Of a DNA stretch of 51,792 nt, positions 32,110-40,296 are shown one piece after another (the first letter of the stretch is position 1; each line of letters begins with the position of its first letter). The stretch spans positions 1-51,792 of the forward strand of contig JAAUZX010000005.1 in the NCBI GenBank assembly GCA_014804365.1, in the 5' to 3' direction. Below the pieces are notes generated by a model, which had not been told where the DNA came from, made no database searches, and saw only the letters and a program-made list of their open reading frames with translations. This stretch comes from Lachnospiraceae bacterium (GTDB lineage: Bacteria > Bacillota > Clostridia > Lachnospirales > Lachnospiraceae). A program made the position numbers and the translations under genes.

Positions 32110-32952
32110 TCACTTTAATCCGATTCCCTTCAAGATATCAATTGTGGTAATGCCGCTGTAGGTATATACAAGTTCATCTAAGGAGAAAGGCAAGGAGGCT
32201 ATGTTTCCGAGTTTAATGATTTTATAGTTCGTTTTTAACCGTTCAGTATTTCTGATAATAGATTCTTTTACAGACAGCTTCTTTATATTCTCTGCATTGA
32301 CGAGGATATTATCGAGAGTACCGAATTCATGGAGCAGAGAAGCCGCTGTTTTTAAGCCAACTTTGTCAGCTCCTTTAATGTTATCTGCGGTGTCACCTGT
32401 AAGTGATTTAAAATCTGCATACTGTGTGGGTGTAATGCCATATTTTTCTTTGATGTATTCAGGTGTGCAGATTACCGTATCCTTTCCGCGGTAACGGAGC
32501 ACGGATACCTGATCGGTTATAAGCTGGAAGAAGTCACTGTCAAATGATGAGATAATGATTTCTGATTCTTTTCCATAAGTCAGCGCATAACCGGCAATGA
32601 GGTCATCAGCTTCACAGAAGGTAGTTTCCGCATGTTTTATGCCGATAAAATCAAGAGCGGCGTATACATCATTAAGTTGTGAAAAAGGATTATCTTCTTC
32701 GGCTATTTCGCTGTAGTCAATTCGATTTCCCTTGTAATCGGGGTTGAGAGAAGAACGGTCATTTTCATGCTCTCCGTCAAATAATACTGTTATGTGAGTT
32801 GGTTCAACTTTTCGGATGATCTTTAACAAGGCACCCACGAAACCAAGGGTGCCTTGAATTGCTTTACCCTGATCATTTACAATTCGCGCCGGCATACCAT
32901 AAAACATTTGAAACAGCAGATTGTGTCCATCGACGATTAGAAGTCGGTTCAT
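32110..32952 (-). CDS. 5'-3' exonuclease (PolA N-terminal-domain type, flap nuclease)
   Basis: This stand-alone homolog of the 5' nuclease domain of DNA polymerase I removes RNA primers or 5' flaps with Mg2+ ions. Metal-binding acidic motifs are LLIVDGHNLLF, TFCEADDLIAGYA and SSFDSDFFQLI. The DNA-binding helix-hairpin-helix is GDTADNIKGADKVGLKTAA. AAAGGAG before ATG 32952 sets the start (the open frame reaches 32985), giving 280 aa. There is no polymerase domain, as in ExoIX/YpcP-type proteins. Confidence 0.92.
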   Translation of the reverse strand: MNRLLIVDGHNLLFQMFYGMPARIVNDQGKAIQGTLGFVGALLKIIRKVEPTHITVLFDGEHENDRSSLNPDYKGNRIDYSEIAEEDNPFSQLNDVYAALDFIGIKHAETTFCEADDLIAGYALTYGKESEIIISSFDSDFFQLITDQVSVLRYRGKDTVICTPEYIKEKYGITPTQYADFKSLTGDTADNIKGADKVGLKTAASLLHEFGTLDNILVNAENIKKLSVKESIIRNTERLKTNYKIIKLGNIASLPFSLDELVYTYSGITTIDILKGIGLK

Positions 32953-33009
32953 GTCGAATACTCCTTTACATTTTGTTATAACCATTGCAAACTATAAGAT
33001 GAATATTAG

Positions 33010-33037
33010 TTGACATTATGTAATATATTGTTATAAT
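33010..33037 (+). promoter_or_regulatory. Promoter of the antitoxin RNA
   Basis: Perfect TTGACA (33010-33015) and perfect TATAAT (33032-33037), 16 bases apart. It faces a bidirectional terminator 60 bases away with no ORF in between, as expected for a small RNA gene. Confidence 0.8.
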
Positions 33038-33043
33038 AATGAT

Positions 33044-33137
33044 AAAAGGTGCTACCCGTAAAGCAAACGGTCACCTTGGTTAATGGTTATTAATTAAAAA
33101 AGCAACCACTACTTTGGAGAGGGGCGGTTGCTTTTTT
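33044..33137 (+). ncRNA. Predicted antisense antitoxin RNA (type I toxin-antitoxin, Fst/RNAII-like)
   Basis: A transcript from the consensus promoter would run about 94 bases. Its 5' hairpin (33046-33077; AAGGTG/CACCTT with inner ACCCGT/ACGGT and loop AAAGCAA) is followed by an AT-rich spacer and the bidirectional terminator. The 5' hairpin closely resembles the hairpin at the 5' end of the convergent toxin mRNA (33323-33355, minus strand). The 3' terminator region is fully antisense to the end of the toxin mRNA. This double contact (5' repeats plus shared terminator) is the layout known for Fst-type systems, in which the RNA blocks toxin translation. Transcription start and end are inferred. 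Confidence 0.7.
33096..33137. terminator. Bidirectional terminator shared by toxin mRNA and antitoxin RNA
   Basis: AAAAAAGCAACC (33096-33107) and GGTTGCTTTTTT (33126-33137) form a 12-bp stem with a T run on both strands. The toxin stop codon lies inside the loop region. Confidence 0.9.
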
Positions 33138-33243
33138 GATGCTTATGTTTCCCACAGGATTGTCTGATACTGATCAGAGTAACAATAATACTGATGATTG
33201 TCACTACAATACCAACGATTCCAATGATCGTTTCCGTCATCAT
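33109..33243 (-). CDS. Small hydrophobic type I toxin (Fst/holin-like toxin family)
   Basis: A 44-codon frame encodes MMTETIIGIVGIVVTIISII, then VTLISIRQSCGKHKHQKSNR and PSPK: one transmembrane helix followed by a basic tail ending in NRPSPK. That is the build of Fst/TxpA-like and 'putative holin-like' membrane toxins, whose overproduction depolarises the cell. The end of the frame runs through the terminator stem, also typical. ATG 33243 is followed at once by ATG 33240; AAAGG lies about eight bases upstream. A strong promoter, a 5' hairpin and a convergent antisense RNA complete the locus. It is easily missed because the ORF is short. Family membership is by resemblance. Confidence 0.75.
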   Translation of the reverse strand: MMTETIIGIVGIVVTIISIIVTLISIRQSCGKHKHQKSNRPSPK

Positions 33244-33271
33244 ATCTTGTACCTTTCACTCTATTTTCCAT
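33143..33271 (-). other. Overlapping leader ORF upstream of the toxin start
   Basis: A 42-codon frame starts at ATG 33271 behind the strongest ribosome binding site of the locus (GGAGG, 33285-33281). It reads MENRVKGTRYDDGNDHWNRW and ends at 33143, overlapping the toxin frame out of register. The peptide looks non-functional. Translation of this leader could couple to, or compete with, toxin translation; this is inference. Confidence 0.35.
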
Positions 33272-33322
33272 TATGTATCACCTCCAAAATACGGGAAGTT
33301 CTCAAATGTAATCATTTGGCAA

Positions 33323-33390
33323 AAGGTGAACCGCTTACCGTTTAGGGTAGCACTTAAATTTAGTATAGTAGAAATGATATGGAGTGTCAA
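33323..33390 (-). promoter_or_regulatory. Toxin promoter and 5' pairing hairpin
   Basis: On the minus strand TTGACA (33390-33385) and TATACT (33367-33362) are exactly 17 bases apart. Transcription would begin near 33355. The mRNA then starts with AAGTGCTACCC and ends the hairpin with CGGTTCACCTT (33355-33323), nearly the same sequence as the 5' end of the antitoxin RNA. Confidence 0.75.
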
Positions 33391-33471
33391 TATTTTGTTA
33401 AATAAACAATTGCATATTGATAATATGCGAATCAATAGATTCCCTTTGGAGTTAAATGCCTATGTTAGAAA

Positions 33472-34785
33472 TCATGCGGCCTCCATATTCTGAGGAAGCA
33501 CCAGATTCAAAATAATTGCCACCAGAAATACTACTGCGACACAGTTCTGTGCGAAAACATTCTGAACAACCTGAGGGAAAATTGCAAATATTTCGGGTAC
33601 TTGTGTAAAGCCGATTCCGGTACTCAAAGACAGGGCAACTATTGTTATATTCCGCTGGGAATAGCCGCAGTTTCCGATCATCCGCAGTCCGCTCACGACG
33701 ATGCTTCCGAACATCATAATGGTACAGCCGCCCAGTACCGCATCGGGCAGGGTAGCTAACAATGCGCCGAATGCAGGAAAAATACCGGCAATAATCATAA
33801 TCACGGCGCCTGTGGCGATGGTGAAACGGTTTACAACTTTTGTCATGGCGACCAGTCCTACATTCTGGCTGAAAGATGTAATCGGCAGACAGCCGAACAG
33901 GGAGGACAGAGCGCTTATAAAACCGTCACACGTCAATGAGCCGGAAATCTCTTTTGGGGAAGCTTCTCTGTCAAGGCCGGAAGTGGCAAGCGCTGAAGTA
34001 TCGCCTATCGTTTCTGTTGCGGACACGAGGAAAATCAGGACGACAGAGACAATGGCATTCATATTAAATTCGGGTTTAAAAGGAAGAACGGACGGCAGCG
34101 CTACGACGGAAGTCGATTGCAGCGCAGAGAAATCTACCATACCCATACAGAGCGCCACGATGTATCCGACCGCAAGTCCGAAAAGAACGGAAAGCTGCTT
34201 CCAGTAAGATTTTGCAAAAATATTAAAAAGAAGACAGCACAAGAGGGTTATTGTTCCGAGAATCCAGTTGGACGCCGAACCAAAGGCTTCGCTTCCGCTT
34301 CCGCCGCCGAAGGAAGAAGCGCCTACCGACAACAGGGAAAATCCGATGGCTGTGACGACGCTTGCCGCCACAATAGGCGTAATCAGCTTAGTCCAGTACT
34401 TAGCAAATAATCCGAGGATACCTTCAATGATACCGCCCACTAAAATGGCGCCTACAATGGCATTGTAACCATAGGTCGGTCCGATATAACAGAAGACCGA
34501 AACAAAGGTAAAGCTGATTCCCATAACAATGGGCAGTCCCGAACCGATTTTCCACAAGGGAAACAGTTGTATGAGGGTTCCGATTCCCGCGATGACCATA
34601 GCGCTCTGTATCAGCATGGCGCTTTGGGAAGTGTCCAGTACGCTGGCTCCCGCCACAATAATGATGGGCGCAATATTTGCCACGAACATAGCCAGTATGT
34701 GCTGCAGTCCGAACGGAATTGCTTTGCCCAAAGGAACTTTGCCGTCCAGCCGGTAAATATTATCAACATTTGCTTCTTTATTCAT
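33472..34785 (-). CDS. NCS2-family xanthine/uracil permease
   Basis: A nucleobase:cation symporter with about 12-14 helices. NCS2 signatures are GLQHILAMFVANIAPIIIVA near the N-terminus, ITPIVAASVVTAIGFSLL and the substrate-site region FLVSATETIGDTSALATSGL. The QNVGLVAMTKVVNRF motif (Q-N-x-G) follows. It lies 75 bases downstream of xpt on the same strand, so xanthine or guanine is the likely substrate (PbuX-type). No purine riboswitch is visible upstream of either gene. The adjacent 130-base upstream flank of the neighbour TA locus separates it from the exonuclease gene. Confidence 0.9.
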   Translation of the reverse strand: MNKEANVDNIYRLDGKVPLGKAIPFGLQHILAMFVANIAPIIIVAGASVLDTSQSAMLIQSAMVIAGIGTLIQLFPLWKIGSGLPIVMGISFTFVSVFCYIGPTYGYNAIVGAILVGGIIEGILGLFAKYWTKLITPIVAASVVTAIGFSLLSVGASSFGGGSGSEAFGSASNWILGTITLLCCLLFNIFAKSYWKQLSVLFGLAVGYIVALCMGMVDFSALQSTSVVALPSVLPFKPEFNMNAIVSVVLIFLVSATETIGDTSALATSGLDREASPKEISGSLTCDGFISALSSLFGCLPITSFSQNVGLVAMTKVVNRFTIATGAVIMIIAGIFPAFGALLATLPDAVLGGCTIMMFGSIVVSGLRMIGNCGYSQRNITIVALSLSTGIGFTQVPEIFAIFPQVVQNVFAQNCVAVVFLVAIILNLVLPQNMEAA

Positions 34786-34860
34786 TCGTATATTCTGCCT
34801 CTCTTATGTATTTTGCAATCAATTGTTATGCATTCTTGTTTCAAGCTTTGGAGCCGCCTG

Positions 34861-35454
34861 TCAAGCGTTTCCGCCCTGTTCTCTGAAATTAATTTTGCCG
34901 GTAGCGGCATCCATGCTCTCCACGATGGCAAGGGACTCCAGATGGTAGCCAAGATTTCTGATCGTACGACCGCCCGACTGAAATCCTTTCTCGACAGCAA
35001 TGCCAATTCCGGCGAGAGTTGCCCCGGCCTGTGACACGATGGAAATCATTCCCTGCAAAGCGCAGCCGTTTGCCAGAAAGTCGTCTATAATCAGAACATG
35101 ATCATCGGGACCTAAGAATTTTTTGGAGACGATCACCTGATTTTTACATTTGTGGGTAAAGGATTCCACTTCCGCCGTATACATGCTTCCGTCGATATTG
35201 ATGCTCTTTGATTTCTTGGCAAAAACAACCGGCACATCAAAGTACTCGGATGCGATACATGCGATGCCGATTCCGGAGGCTTCTATGGTCAGTATTTTGT
35301 TGATATATGTACCTTCAAAACGCCGTTTCCATTCCTCGCCCATCTGTCGAAACAGCTTGATATCCATCTGGTGGTTCAGGAAAGTATCAACTTTCAGGAC
35401 ATTACCTTCCTTGACGATGCCGTCTTTTTGAATCCGTTCTTCTAAAAAGTTCAT
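34861..35454 (-). CDS. xpt: Xanthine phosphoribosyltransferase
   Basis: Xpt converts xanthine and PRPP to XMP for purine salvage. It is a type I phosphoribosyltransferase of 197 aa with [34 protein letters not shown] (a base-specificity region) and the PRPP-binding motif [25 protein letters not shown] lies eight bases upstream of ATG 35454. It is followed by the xanthine permease gene and preceded by a methyltransferase gene with only 36 bases between, so all three may form one operon starting at the promoter near 36150. Confidence 0.95.
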   Translation of the reverse strand: MNFLEERIQKDGIVKEGNVLKVDTFLNHQMDIKLFRQMGEEWKRRFEGTYINKILTIEASGIGIACIASEYFDVPVVFAKKSKSINIDGSMYTAEVESFTHKCKNQVIVSKKFLGPDDHVLIIDDFLANGCALQGMISIVSQAGATLAGIGIAVEKGFQSGGRTIRNLGYHLESLAIVESMDAATGKINFREQGGNA

Positions 35455-35490
35455 TGTGTTTTCCTCCTGTAGTATGTGTGGTGATGGGAT

Positions 35491-36090
35491 CTATTGTTTC
35501 GTAATAACTGCTACCGCGCAGGGCATTCTTCCGTCAACAATGAAATAATCAACATTCGTGTAGCCCGCATTTTCAAAAAACATTTTATACGAATTAATAT
35601 CAAACTGCCGTTTAAAGTTTGCTCCTGCAAGTTCGAGCAGACGAACGGCCTTTTTATTCACTCCGGTGGACGCGTTAATATATGTCGGAATAATAATCTT
35701 ACCGCCCGCTTTGCATACCCGTTCCAATTCTTTTATCGCGGCATACGGTTCTTCTAATAAATGAATAACATTTCCTGCGACCACTTTATCGAATCGGTTA
35801 TCGCGGCATTTTAAGTGCGTCATATCTGCACGCCTTAATTTTATGTTGCTGTACTTCCGACATTTTTTTGCAGTCTGCGTTAGCATTCCTTTGGAAAAAT
35901 CTGTTGCGATTAACTGTCTGCACTTGGGAGCAATATACTTGCTGATTGCGCCCGTGCCGCAGGCACACTCTAACACAATATCATTTTGCTCGATTATCTC
36001 GGACACTTTTTTGCCGAGACCTTGATACACTTTACCATTATATACTGTTTCAAACAGATCGTAAACACCGGATACTTTATCCCAAAACAT
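35491..36090 (-). CDS. Class I SAM-dependent methyltransferase
   Basis: This 199-aa methyltransferase has SAM-binding motif I in VLECACGTGAISKYIA, motif II around LIATDFSKGMLTQ and a post-motif ADMTHLKCRDNRFDKVVAGN. It resembles UbiE/phospholipid-type small methyltransferases; the substrate is unknown. GGAGG precedes the start. It is the first gene of the run leading into xpt and the permease on the minus strand. Confidence 0.88.
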   Translation of the reverse strand: MFWDKVSGVYDLFETVYNGKVYQGLGKKVSEIIEQNDIVLECACGTGAISKYIAPKCRQLIATDFSKGMLTQTAKKCRKYSNIKLRRADMTHLKCRDNRFDKVVAGNVIHLLEEPYAAIKELERVCKAGGKIIIPTYINASTGVNKKAVRLLELAGANFKRQFDINSYKMFFENAGYTNVDYFIVDGRMPCAVAVITKQ

Positions 36091-36126
36091 AAACTCGTTC
36101 CTCCGTATACTAGTTTGTTTAACATC

Positions 36127-36154
36127 ATTATCTTAGCATATTCATTGCTGTAAA
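36127..36154 (-). promoter_or_regulatory. Promoter upstream of the methyltransferase-xpt-permease run
   Basis: On the minus strand TTTACA (36154-36149) and GATAAT (36132-36127) are 16 bases apart, about 35 bases before the start codon. Confidence 0.5.
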
Positions 36155-36314
36155 TCTACTTTGCAGTGCATGTATTTCTTTTTATATAGTTTTAGTGTTG
36201 GCGCAAACGTTACCCCGCCGGCTAAAAAACATTGTTCATTCGGATTTTGTATGATACTATCAAAAAAACAGGTACTGTGAACGAATAGATGAATTGACCG
36301 GAATAGGAGAAGTT

Positions 36315-36872
36315 ATGAGAGTATTATTGACATCAGCAGGTTTAGAAACAGAAGAGATTAAAAAGTATTTTGTGGATATGACAGGTAAAGATATGTCTTT
36401 GGTCAAGGCATTATTTATTCCTACGGCAGCAATAAATGTAGGAGCAATCGCAGTGCTGCCGAAATGTATGAATGATTTATTAAAATGCGGTATCCAAGAT
36501 AAAAATATCAAAGTGCATGATTTACACATCGGAATGGAGACAGAAGAACTGCTGCAATATGATGTGGTATATTTGTGCGGTGGAGACACAAATTATTTGC
36601 TAGAAAGAGTGAATGCAACCGGATTTAATAAGCATCTGATGGAGTATATTCAGGCGGATGGTCTGGTAATTGGTGTAAGCGCGGGAAGTCTTATTTTTTG
36701 TAATAATTTATCCGGTAATCTGGGGCTGATAGACACAAAATTAGCTGTTCATTGCGCAGAAGGCGACAGGCTAGGGAAAGTTGCATATCCTGTAAAGGAT
36801 AGTATACGGCTTACCGATACCAGTGCGCTTGCGGTACGGGCTTTTCCGGATGGATTAGAGATAATCGGATAG
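36315..36872 (+). CDS. Peptidase E-like (S51 family) protein
   Basis: This protein belongs to the class I glutamine-amidotransferase-like fold of peptidase S51 (Asp-specific dipeptidases and relatives). The nucleophile elbow is LVIGVSAGSLIF (S122), preceded by the family block VVYLCGGDTNYLLERV; the N-terminus MRVLLTSAGLETEEIKKYF also fits. AGGAGA just upstream supports ATG 36315 rather than the open-frame start 36294. At 185 aa it is slightly shorter than typical peptidase E. It is a single gene, convergent with the HIT gene. Confidence 0.85.
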   Translation: MRVLLTSAGLETEEIKKYFVDMTGKDMSLVKALFIPTAAINVGAIAVLPKCMNDLLKCGIQDKNIKVHDLHIGMETEELLQYDVVYLCGGDTNYLLERVNATGFNKHLMEYIQADGLVIGVSAGSLIFCNNLSGNLGLIDTKLAVHCAEGDRLGKVAYPVKDSIRLTDTSALAVRAFPDGLEIIG

Positions 36873-36948
36873 ACCATGTATATTTTGAAATTACGCAAAT
36901 AGGAGCTGGCGGGATTTGCTTCGCCGAATCAATTGGATGTAAAATATT

Positions 36949-37404
36949 TTACGGTATCAGTTTATCTAATTCCGCATTTAATAGTGCTTTTAAATTTGCT
37001 AATTCTTCCGCATTAGGTTTGTATTTGTCAGAATTTAATTCTTTTTTATCTAATCTCCATACCGGTCCGGATTCAGGTGTATCTCCGGATCGTCTGGGAA
37101 AAATATGCCAATGCATATGGACTCCGTTGCCGACACCAAGCAATTCATAGTTAAGCTTATCCGGGTGAAATGCATTATATACAGCTTCTGCAACCAAGGA
37201 CATTTCTTCTAAGAAATCACGCCTGAAATCCTTTTCCAGAAAATGTAATTCCGTAGCATGTTCTTTGCAAAGAAATAGTGTGTAGCCCTTAAATCTTTGT
37301 ATGTCGCCTAACACCACATATCCTGTTTTGAGTTCTCGTACAAAGAATGGGTTTTTACCGTTTTTGGTTAATTCTATCCGTTCGCATACTCCACAGTTAC
37401 ACAT
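36949..37404 (-). CDS. HIT family protein (nucleotide hydrolase)
   Basis: A histidine-triad protein with the motif VHMHWHIFPRR (H96, H98, H100), where H98 would be the catalytic nucleophile for AMP transfer. The N-terminal CNCGVCERIE resembles the zinc site (C-x2-C) of Hint-like members. The length of 151 aa is normal. GGAGG seven bases before ATG 37404. Hairpin repeat copy C lies 43 bases upstream of the start, in the same relative orientation as the copies before hypB and hypA. Confidence 0.93.
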   Translation of the reverse strand: MCNCGVCERIELTKNGKNPFFVRELKTGYVVLGDIQRFKGYTLFLCKEHATELHFLEKDFRRDFLEEMSLVAEAVYNAFHPDKLNYELLGVGNGVHMHWHIFPRRSGDTPESGPVWRLDKKELNSDKYKPNAEELANLKALLNAELDKLIP

Positions 37405-37446
37405 TAGTTTTCCTCCGCATAATCCGAAATTACTCCCACAATCCGC

Positions 37447-37541
37447 GGAGAATGCATGTTCTTCGCATTCTCCCAGACATGATTTAGTTATACTTAGGCG
37501 GCGTTTTTTGACACCTTAGTATAACTTCATGTCTTATTATA
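37447..37541 (-). repeat. Family-1 two-hairpin repeat, copy C (upstream of the HIT gene)
   Basis: Read on the minus strand, TATAAT (37541-37536) leads into AAGACATGAAGTTATACT and its pairing arm ending CATGTCT (37475), then GGAGAATGC/GCATTCTCC (37473-37447). Its first 28 bases are identical to copy A, with only a few changes beyond. Confidence 0.85.
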
Positions 37542-37820
37542 GCATACACCATATCATAATGGCCTGCTGGATTACTAATAAATTCTTTTTGAATTTATAT
37601 CCGACAAAATATTCTGACTGTATTACGTCCTCAGAAACTTCCTCGCCGCGATAAAGTGGCGGACAATTGTCTCAAATGCTGATATATGATAGCAATATTT
37701 GCATTCTTTATGCTATTATAATTTTAATAACCGAAAGTTAAGTACATGGTATTGGTAGATGATAACGGAAGGTCTGGGTGCTTTTGACTTTAAAGAATAT
37801 TCAGTAGAAGGAGGAGCATT
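37542..37820 (+). promoter_or_regulatory. Control region of the first GH3 gene
   Basis: The 280-base gap holds a perfect TATAAT at 37717-37722 without a good -35, which would fit an activator-dependent promoter. It also holds a 10-bp palindrome GACAATTGTC (37662-37671) and a CCGC/GCGG hairpin just before it. The AraC or TetR regulators of this locus may act here. Confidence 0.4.
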
Positions 37821-40256
37821 ATGGGTAACAAATTGTACGACTATGAGAAGCGGCATCTTTTAAAAATGTGCGCCTATGCGCCGGAATGTATGGTACTGCT
37901 TAAGAAAAACGGAGATTTTCCACTGCGGGAGCCGGGCAGTATTGCCATTTACGGCAGCGGTGCGAGGAATACCATCAAAGGCGGAACCGGTTCCGGCGAT
38001 GTAAATTCCCGCTTTTACATTACCGTGGAGCGGGGACTGGAGAAAGCGGGATTTACAATTACTTCCAAGGCGTGGCTGGACGGATATGACGCTATCCGGA
38101 AGAAAGCGCATGAACAGTTCGTGGAAGATATTAAGCGGCAGGCAAGAGAGCAGCATAAAATAGCTGTCATGATGGGTATGGGCGCTGTGATGCCGGAGCC
38201 GGACTATACGCTGCCGTTAGATGGTTCAGGCGACACCGCGCTGTACGTTCTGGCACGTGTTTCCGGAGAGGGCAATGACCGTAAACCGGAAGCCGGGGAC
38301 ATCAAACTGAGCAAAACGGAAATACGGGATATTCTGGCAGCAAACAAGAAATACAAGCACTTTATGCTCGTATTGAATGTGGGCGGCGTGGTTGATTTAA
38401 GCCCCGTGGCGGAAGTGGATAATATTCTGGTTCTCTCACAGTTAGGAGCAGTGACCGGACGGGCGCTGGCTGATGTGCTGTTAGGGAAAAGCGCACCTTC
38501 CGGCAAGCTGACCACAACATGGAGCACATGGGAAAGTTATGCGTCCGTCGGTGATTTTGGCGAGATGGACGATACCTGTTATCGGGAAGGTGTCTATGTT
38601 GGTTACCGCTATTTTGACAGTGCGGGTATTCAGGTATTGTATCCGTTTGGGTTTGGCCTGACTTATACGGACTTTGCACTTGGCAAAGCAGAAACCGCAT
38701 TGGCGGGAACTTCCCTGACAGTTACCGTTCCGGTGACAAATACAGGCTCAATGCCCGGCAAAGAAGTCGTACAAGTCTATGTTTCCGTTCCTTGGGGCAA
38801 ATTGGATCAGCCTTATCAGACGCTGGCAGGCTTTGCGAAAACCAAAGAGCTGGCACCCGGAGAGACGCAGACGGTGACGGTTTCCTTCCGTTTGGAAAGC
38901 CTTGCAGCTTATGATACTGAGGCGGCGGCTTATGTTCTGGAGGCAGGGAAGTATATTGTACGTGTGGGCAACAGCAGCCGGGACACTGTTCCCGCCGCAG
39001 TGGTTGAACTGAAAGAAACAGTGAGTGTACGTCAGGTAACGAACGTGGGAGGAAATCCCGGCTTTACCGACTGGAAGCCGGAAACATTAAAGACCGAGGA
39101 ACTGCCTGCCGGTCTGCCGATACTGGAAGCGGATACCCGCGCATTGAAAACGCTGTCCTGGCCGGAGCGGAAACAGCCTTCTGACAAGGCGAAACAGATC
39201 GTGGCAGGATTAAGGGATGACCAGTTGGTTTATCTGTGCATCGGTAACTTCAAAGACGGAGCGGGGATTGCCAGCATCATCGGCAATGCGTCGCAGGGCG
39301 TAGCCGGAGCAGCAGGGGAGACCAGCACCCGCGTACCGGGTATACCGTCGTTAGTAATGGCTGACGGTCCTGCAGGACTGCGCCTTTCGAAGCAATACAC
39401 GAAAGATGAGAAGGGAGCACACTCCGTTGGAAGCACGCTGCCCGCCGGAATGGAGGATTTCTTTGGACCGGTGCAGAAGTCCCTGATGGGGATGCTGCAG
39501 AAGAAACCCAAGGGAAAGATTCTTACCCAATACTGTACAGCTATTCCTATCGGAACTGCACTTGCCCAGAGTTGGAACATGGAGCTGTGTGAAAAATGCG
39601 GCGCTGTAGTGGGCGAAGAGATGGAATATTTCGGCATTCATCTGTGGCTGGCCCCGGCGTTTAATATCCACCGCAGTCCATTGTGCGGCAGGAATTTTGA
39701 ATACTATTCTGAAGATCCGTTAATCAGTGGCAGAGTAGGAGCTGCCATTACCAAAGGAGTACAGCAGCATGCAGGGCGGGGAACCACTATCAAGCATTTT
39801 TGCTGCAATAATCAGGAGACAAACCGTCTGGTTTCCAACAGTGCGGTCAGTGAACGGGCGTTGCGTGAAATCTATCTGCGGGGATTCCAAATCTGCGTGG
39901 AAGAGTCTTCGCCCTGTGCGATTATGACCTCTTATAATTTGTTGAACGGTACCCACACCTCGGAACGAAGCGATTTGCTTAAGACCGTAGTCCGTGGCGA
40001 ATGGGGTTATGACGGTCTGATTATGACAGACTGGGTGATTTCTGCTGTGGCAGGTAAAGGAAAATACCGTGGGGCAAAGTCCGCGCCTACAATCAAAGCG
40101 GGAAATGATGTGTTTATGCCGGGCAGTCCTGCCGATTATAAGACCGCGATGAATGCGCTGCAGGGAAAAGATAAAGAATTTACACTTACCCGCACGGAAC
40201 TTGTTTATTGTGCCGAGTATGTGGTGGATATGGTACTGAGGCTTACCGGAGTGTGA
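37821..40256 (+). CDS. GH3 beta-glucosidase, circularly permuted
   Basis: The domains of this 811-aa cytoplasmic glycosidase are in swapped order. The alpha/beta sandwich (normally C-terminal; KKNGDFPLREPGSIAIYGSG, YREGVYVGYRYFDSAGIQVL) is at ~20-290 and the fibronectin-like domain (NTGSMPGKEVVQVYVS) at ~310-400. The GH3 barrel (VMADGPAGLRLS, FNIHRSPLCGRNFEYYSEDP, TTIKHFCCNNQE) is at ~465-800. The nucleophile is D737 in GLIMTDWVIS. Such permuted GH3 enzymes are known from Ruminococcus and Butyrivibrio. GGAGG upstream fixes the start. It is paralogous to 45635-48088 and convergent with a TetR gene. Confidence 0.94.
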   Translation: MGNKLYDYEKRHLLKMCAYAPECMVLLKKNGDFPLREPGSIAIYGSGARNTIKGGTGSGDVNSRFYITVERGLEKAGFTITSKAWLDGYDAIRKKAHEQFVEDIKRQAREQHKIAVMMGMGAVMPEPDYTLPLDGSGDTALYVLARVSGEGNDRKPEAGDIKLSKTEIRDILAANKKYKHFMLVLNVGGVVDLSPVAEVDNILVLSQLGAVTGRALADVLLGKSAPSGKLTTTWSTWESYASVGDFGEMDDTCYREGVYVGYRYFDSAGIQVLYPFGFGLTYTDFALGKAETALAGTSLTVTVPVTNTGSMPGKEVVQVYVSVPWGKLDQPYQTLAGFAKTKELAPGETQTVTVSFRLESLAAYDTEAAAYVLEAGKYIVRVGNSSRDTVPAAVVELKETVSVRQVTNVGGNPGFTDWKPETLKTEELPAGLPILEADTRALKTLSWPERKQPSDKAKQIVAGLRDDQLVYLCIGNFKDGAGIASIIGNASQGVAGAAGETSTRVPGIPSLVMADGPAGLRLSKQYTKDEKGAHSVGSTLPAGMEDFFGPVQKSLMGMLQKKPKGKILTQYCTAIPIGTALAQSWNMELCEKCGAVVGEEMEYFGIHLWLAPAFNIHRSPLCGRNFEYYSEDPLISGRVGAAITKGVQQHAGRGTTIKHFCCNNQETNRLVSNSAVSERALREIYLRGFQICVEESSPCAIMTSYNLLNGTHTSERSDLLKTVVRGEWGYDGLIMTDWVISAVAGKGKYRGAKSAPTIKAGNDVFMPGSPADYKTAMNALQGKDKEFTLTRTELVYCAEYVVDMVLRLTGV

Positions 40257-40296
40257 TTTTATAGCGGAAAATGAAAGGACACGATTGAAGGAGAGG

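Noticed and set aside
33136..33345. Plus-strand 69-codon frame in the toxin-antitoxin region
   Set aside because: It is antisense to the toxin gene, starts inside the terminator and has an Asn/Asp-rich composition explained by the toxin's hydrophobic codons.
36091..36314. Possible purine riboswitch before the methyltransferase-xpt run
   Set aside because: The conserved aptamer sequences are not present on either strand.
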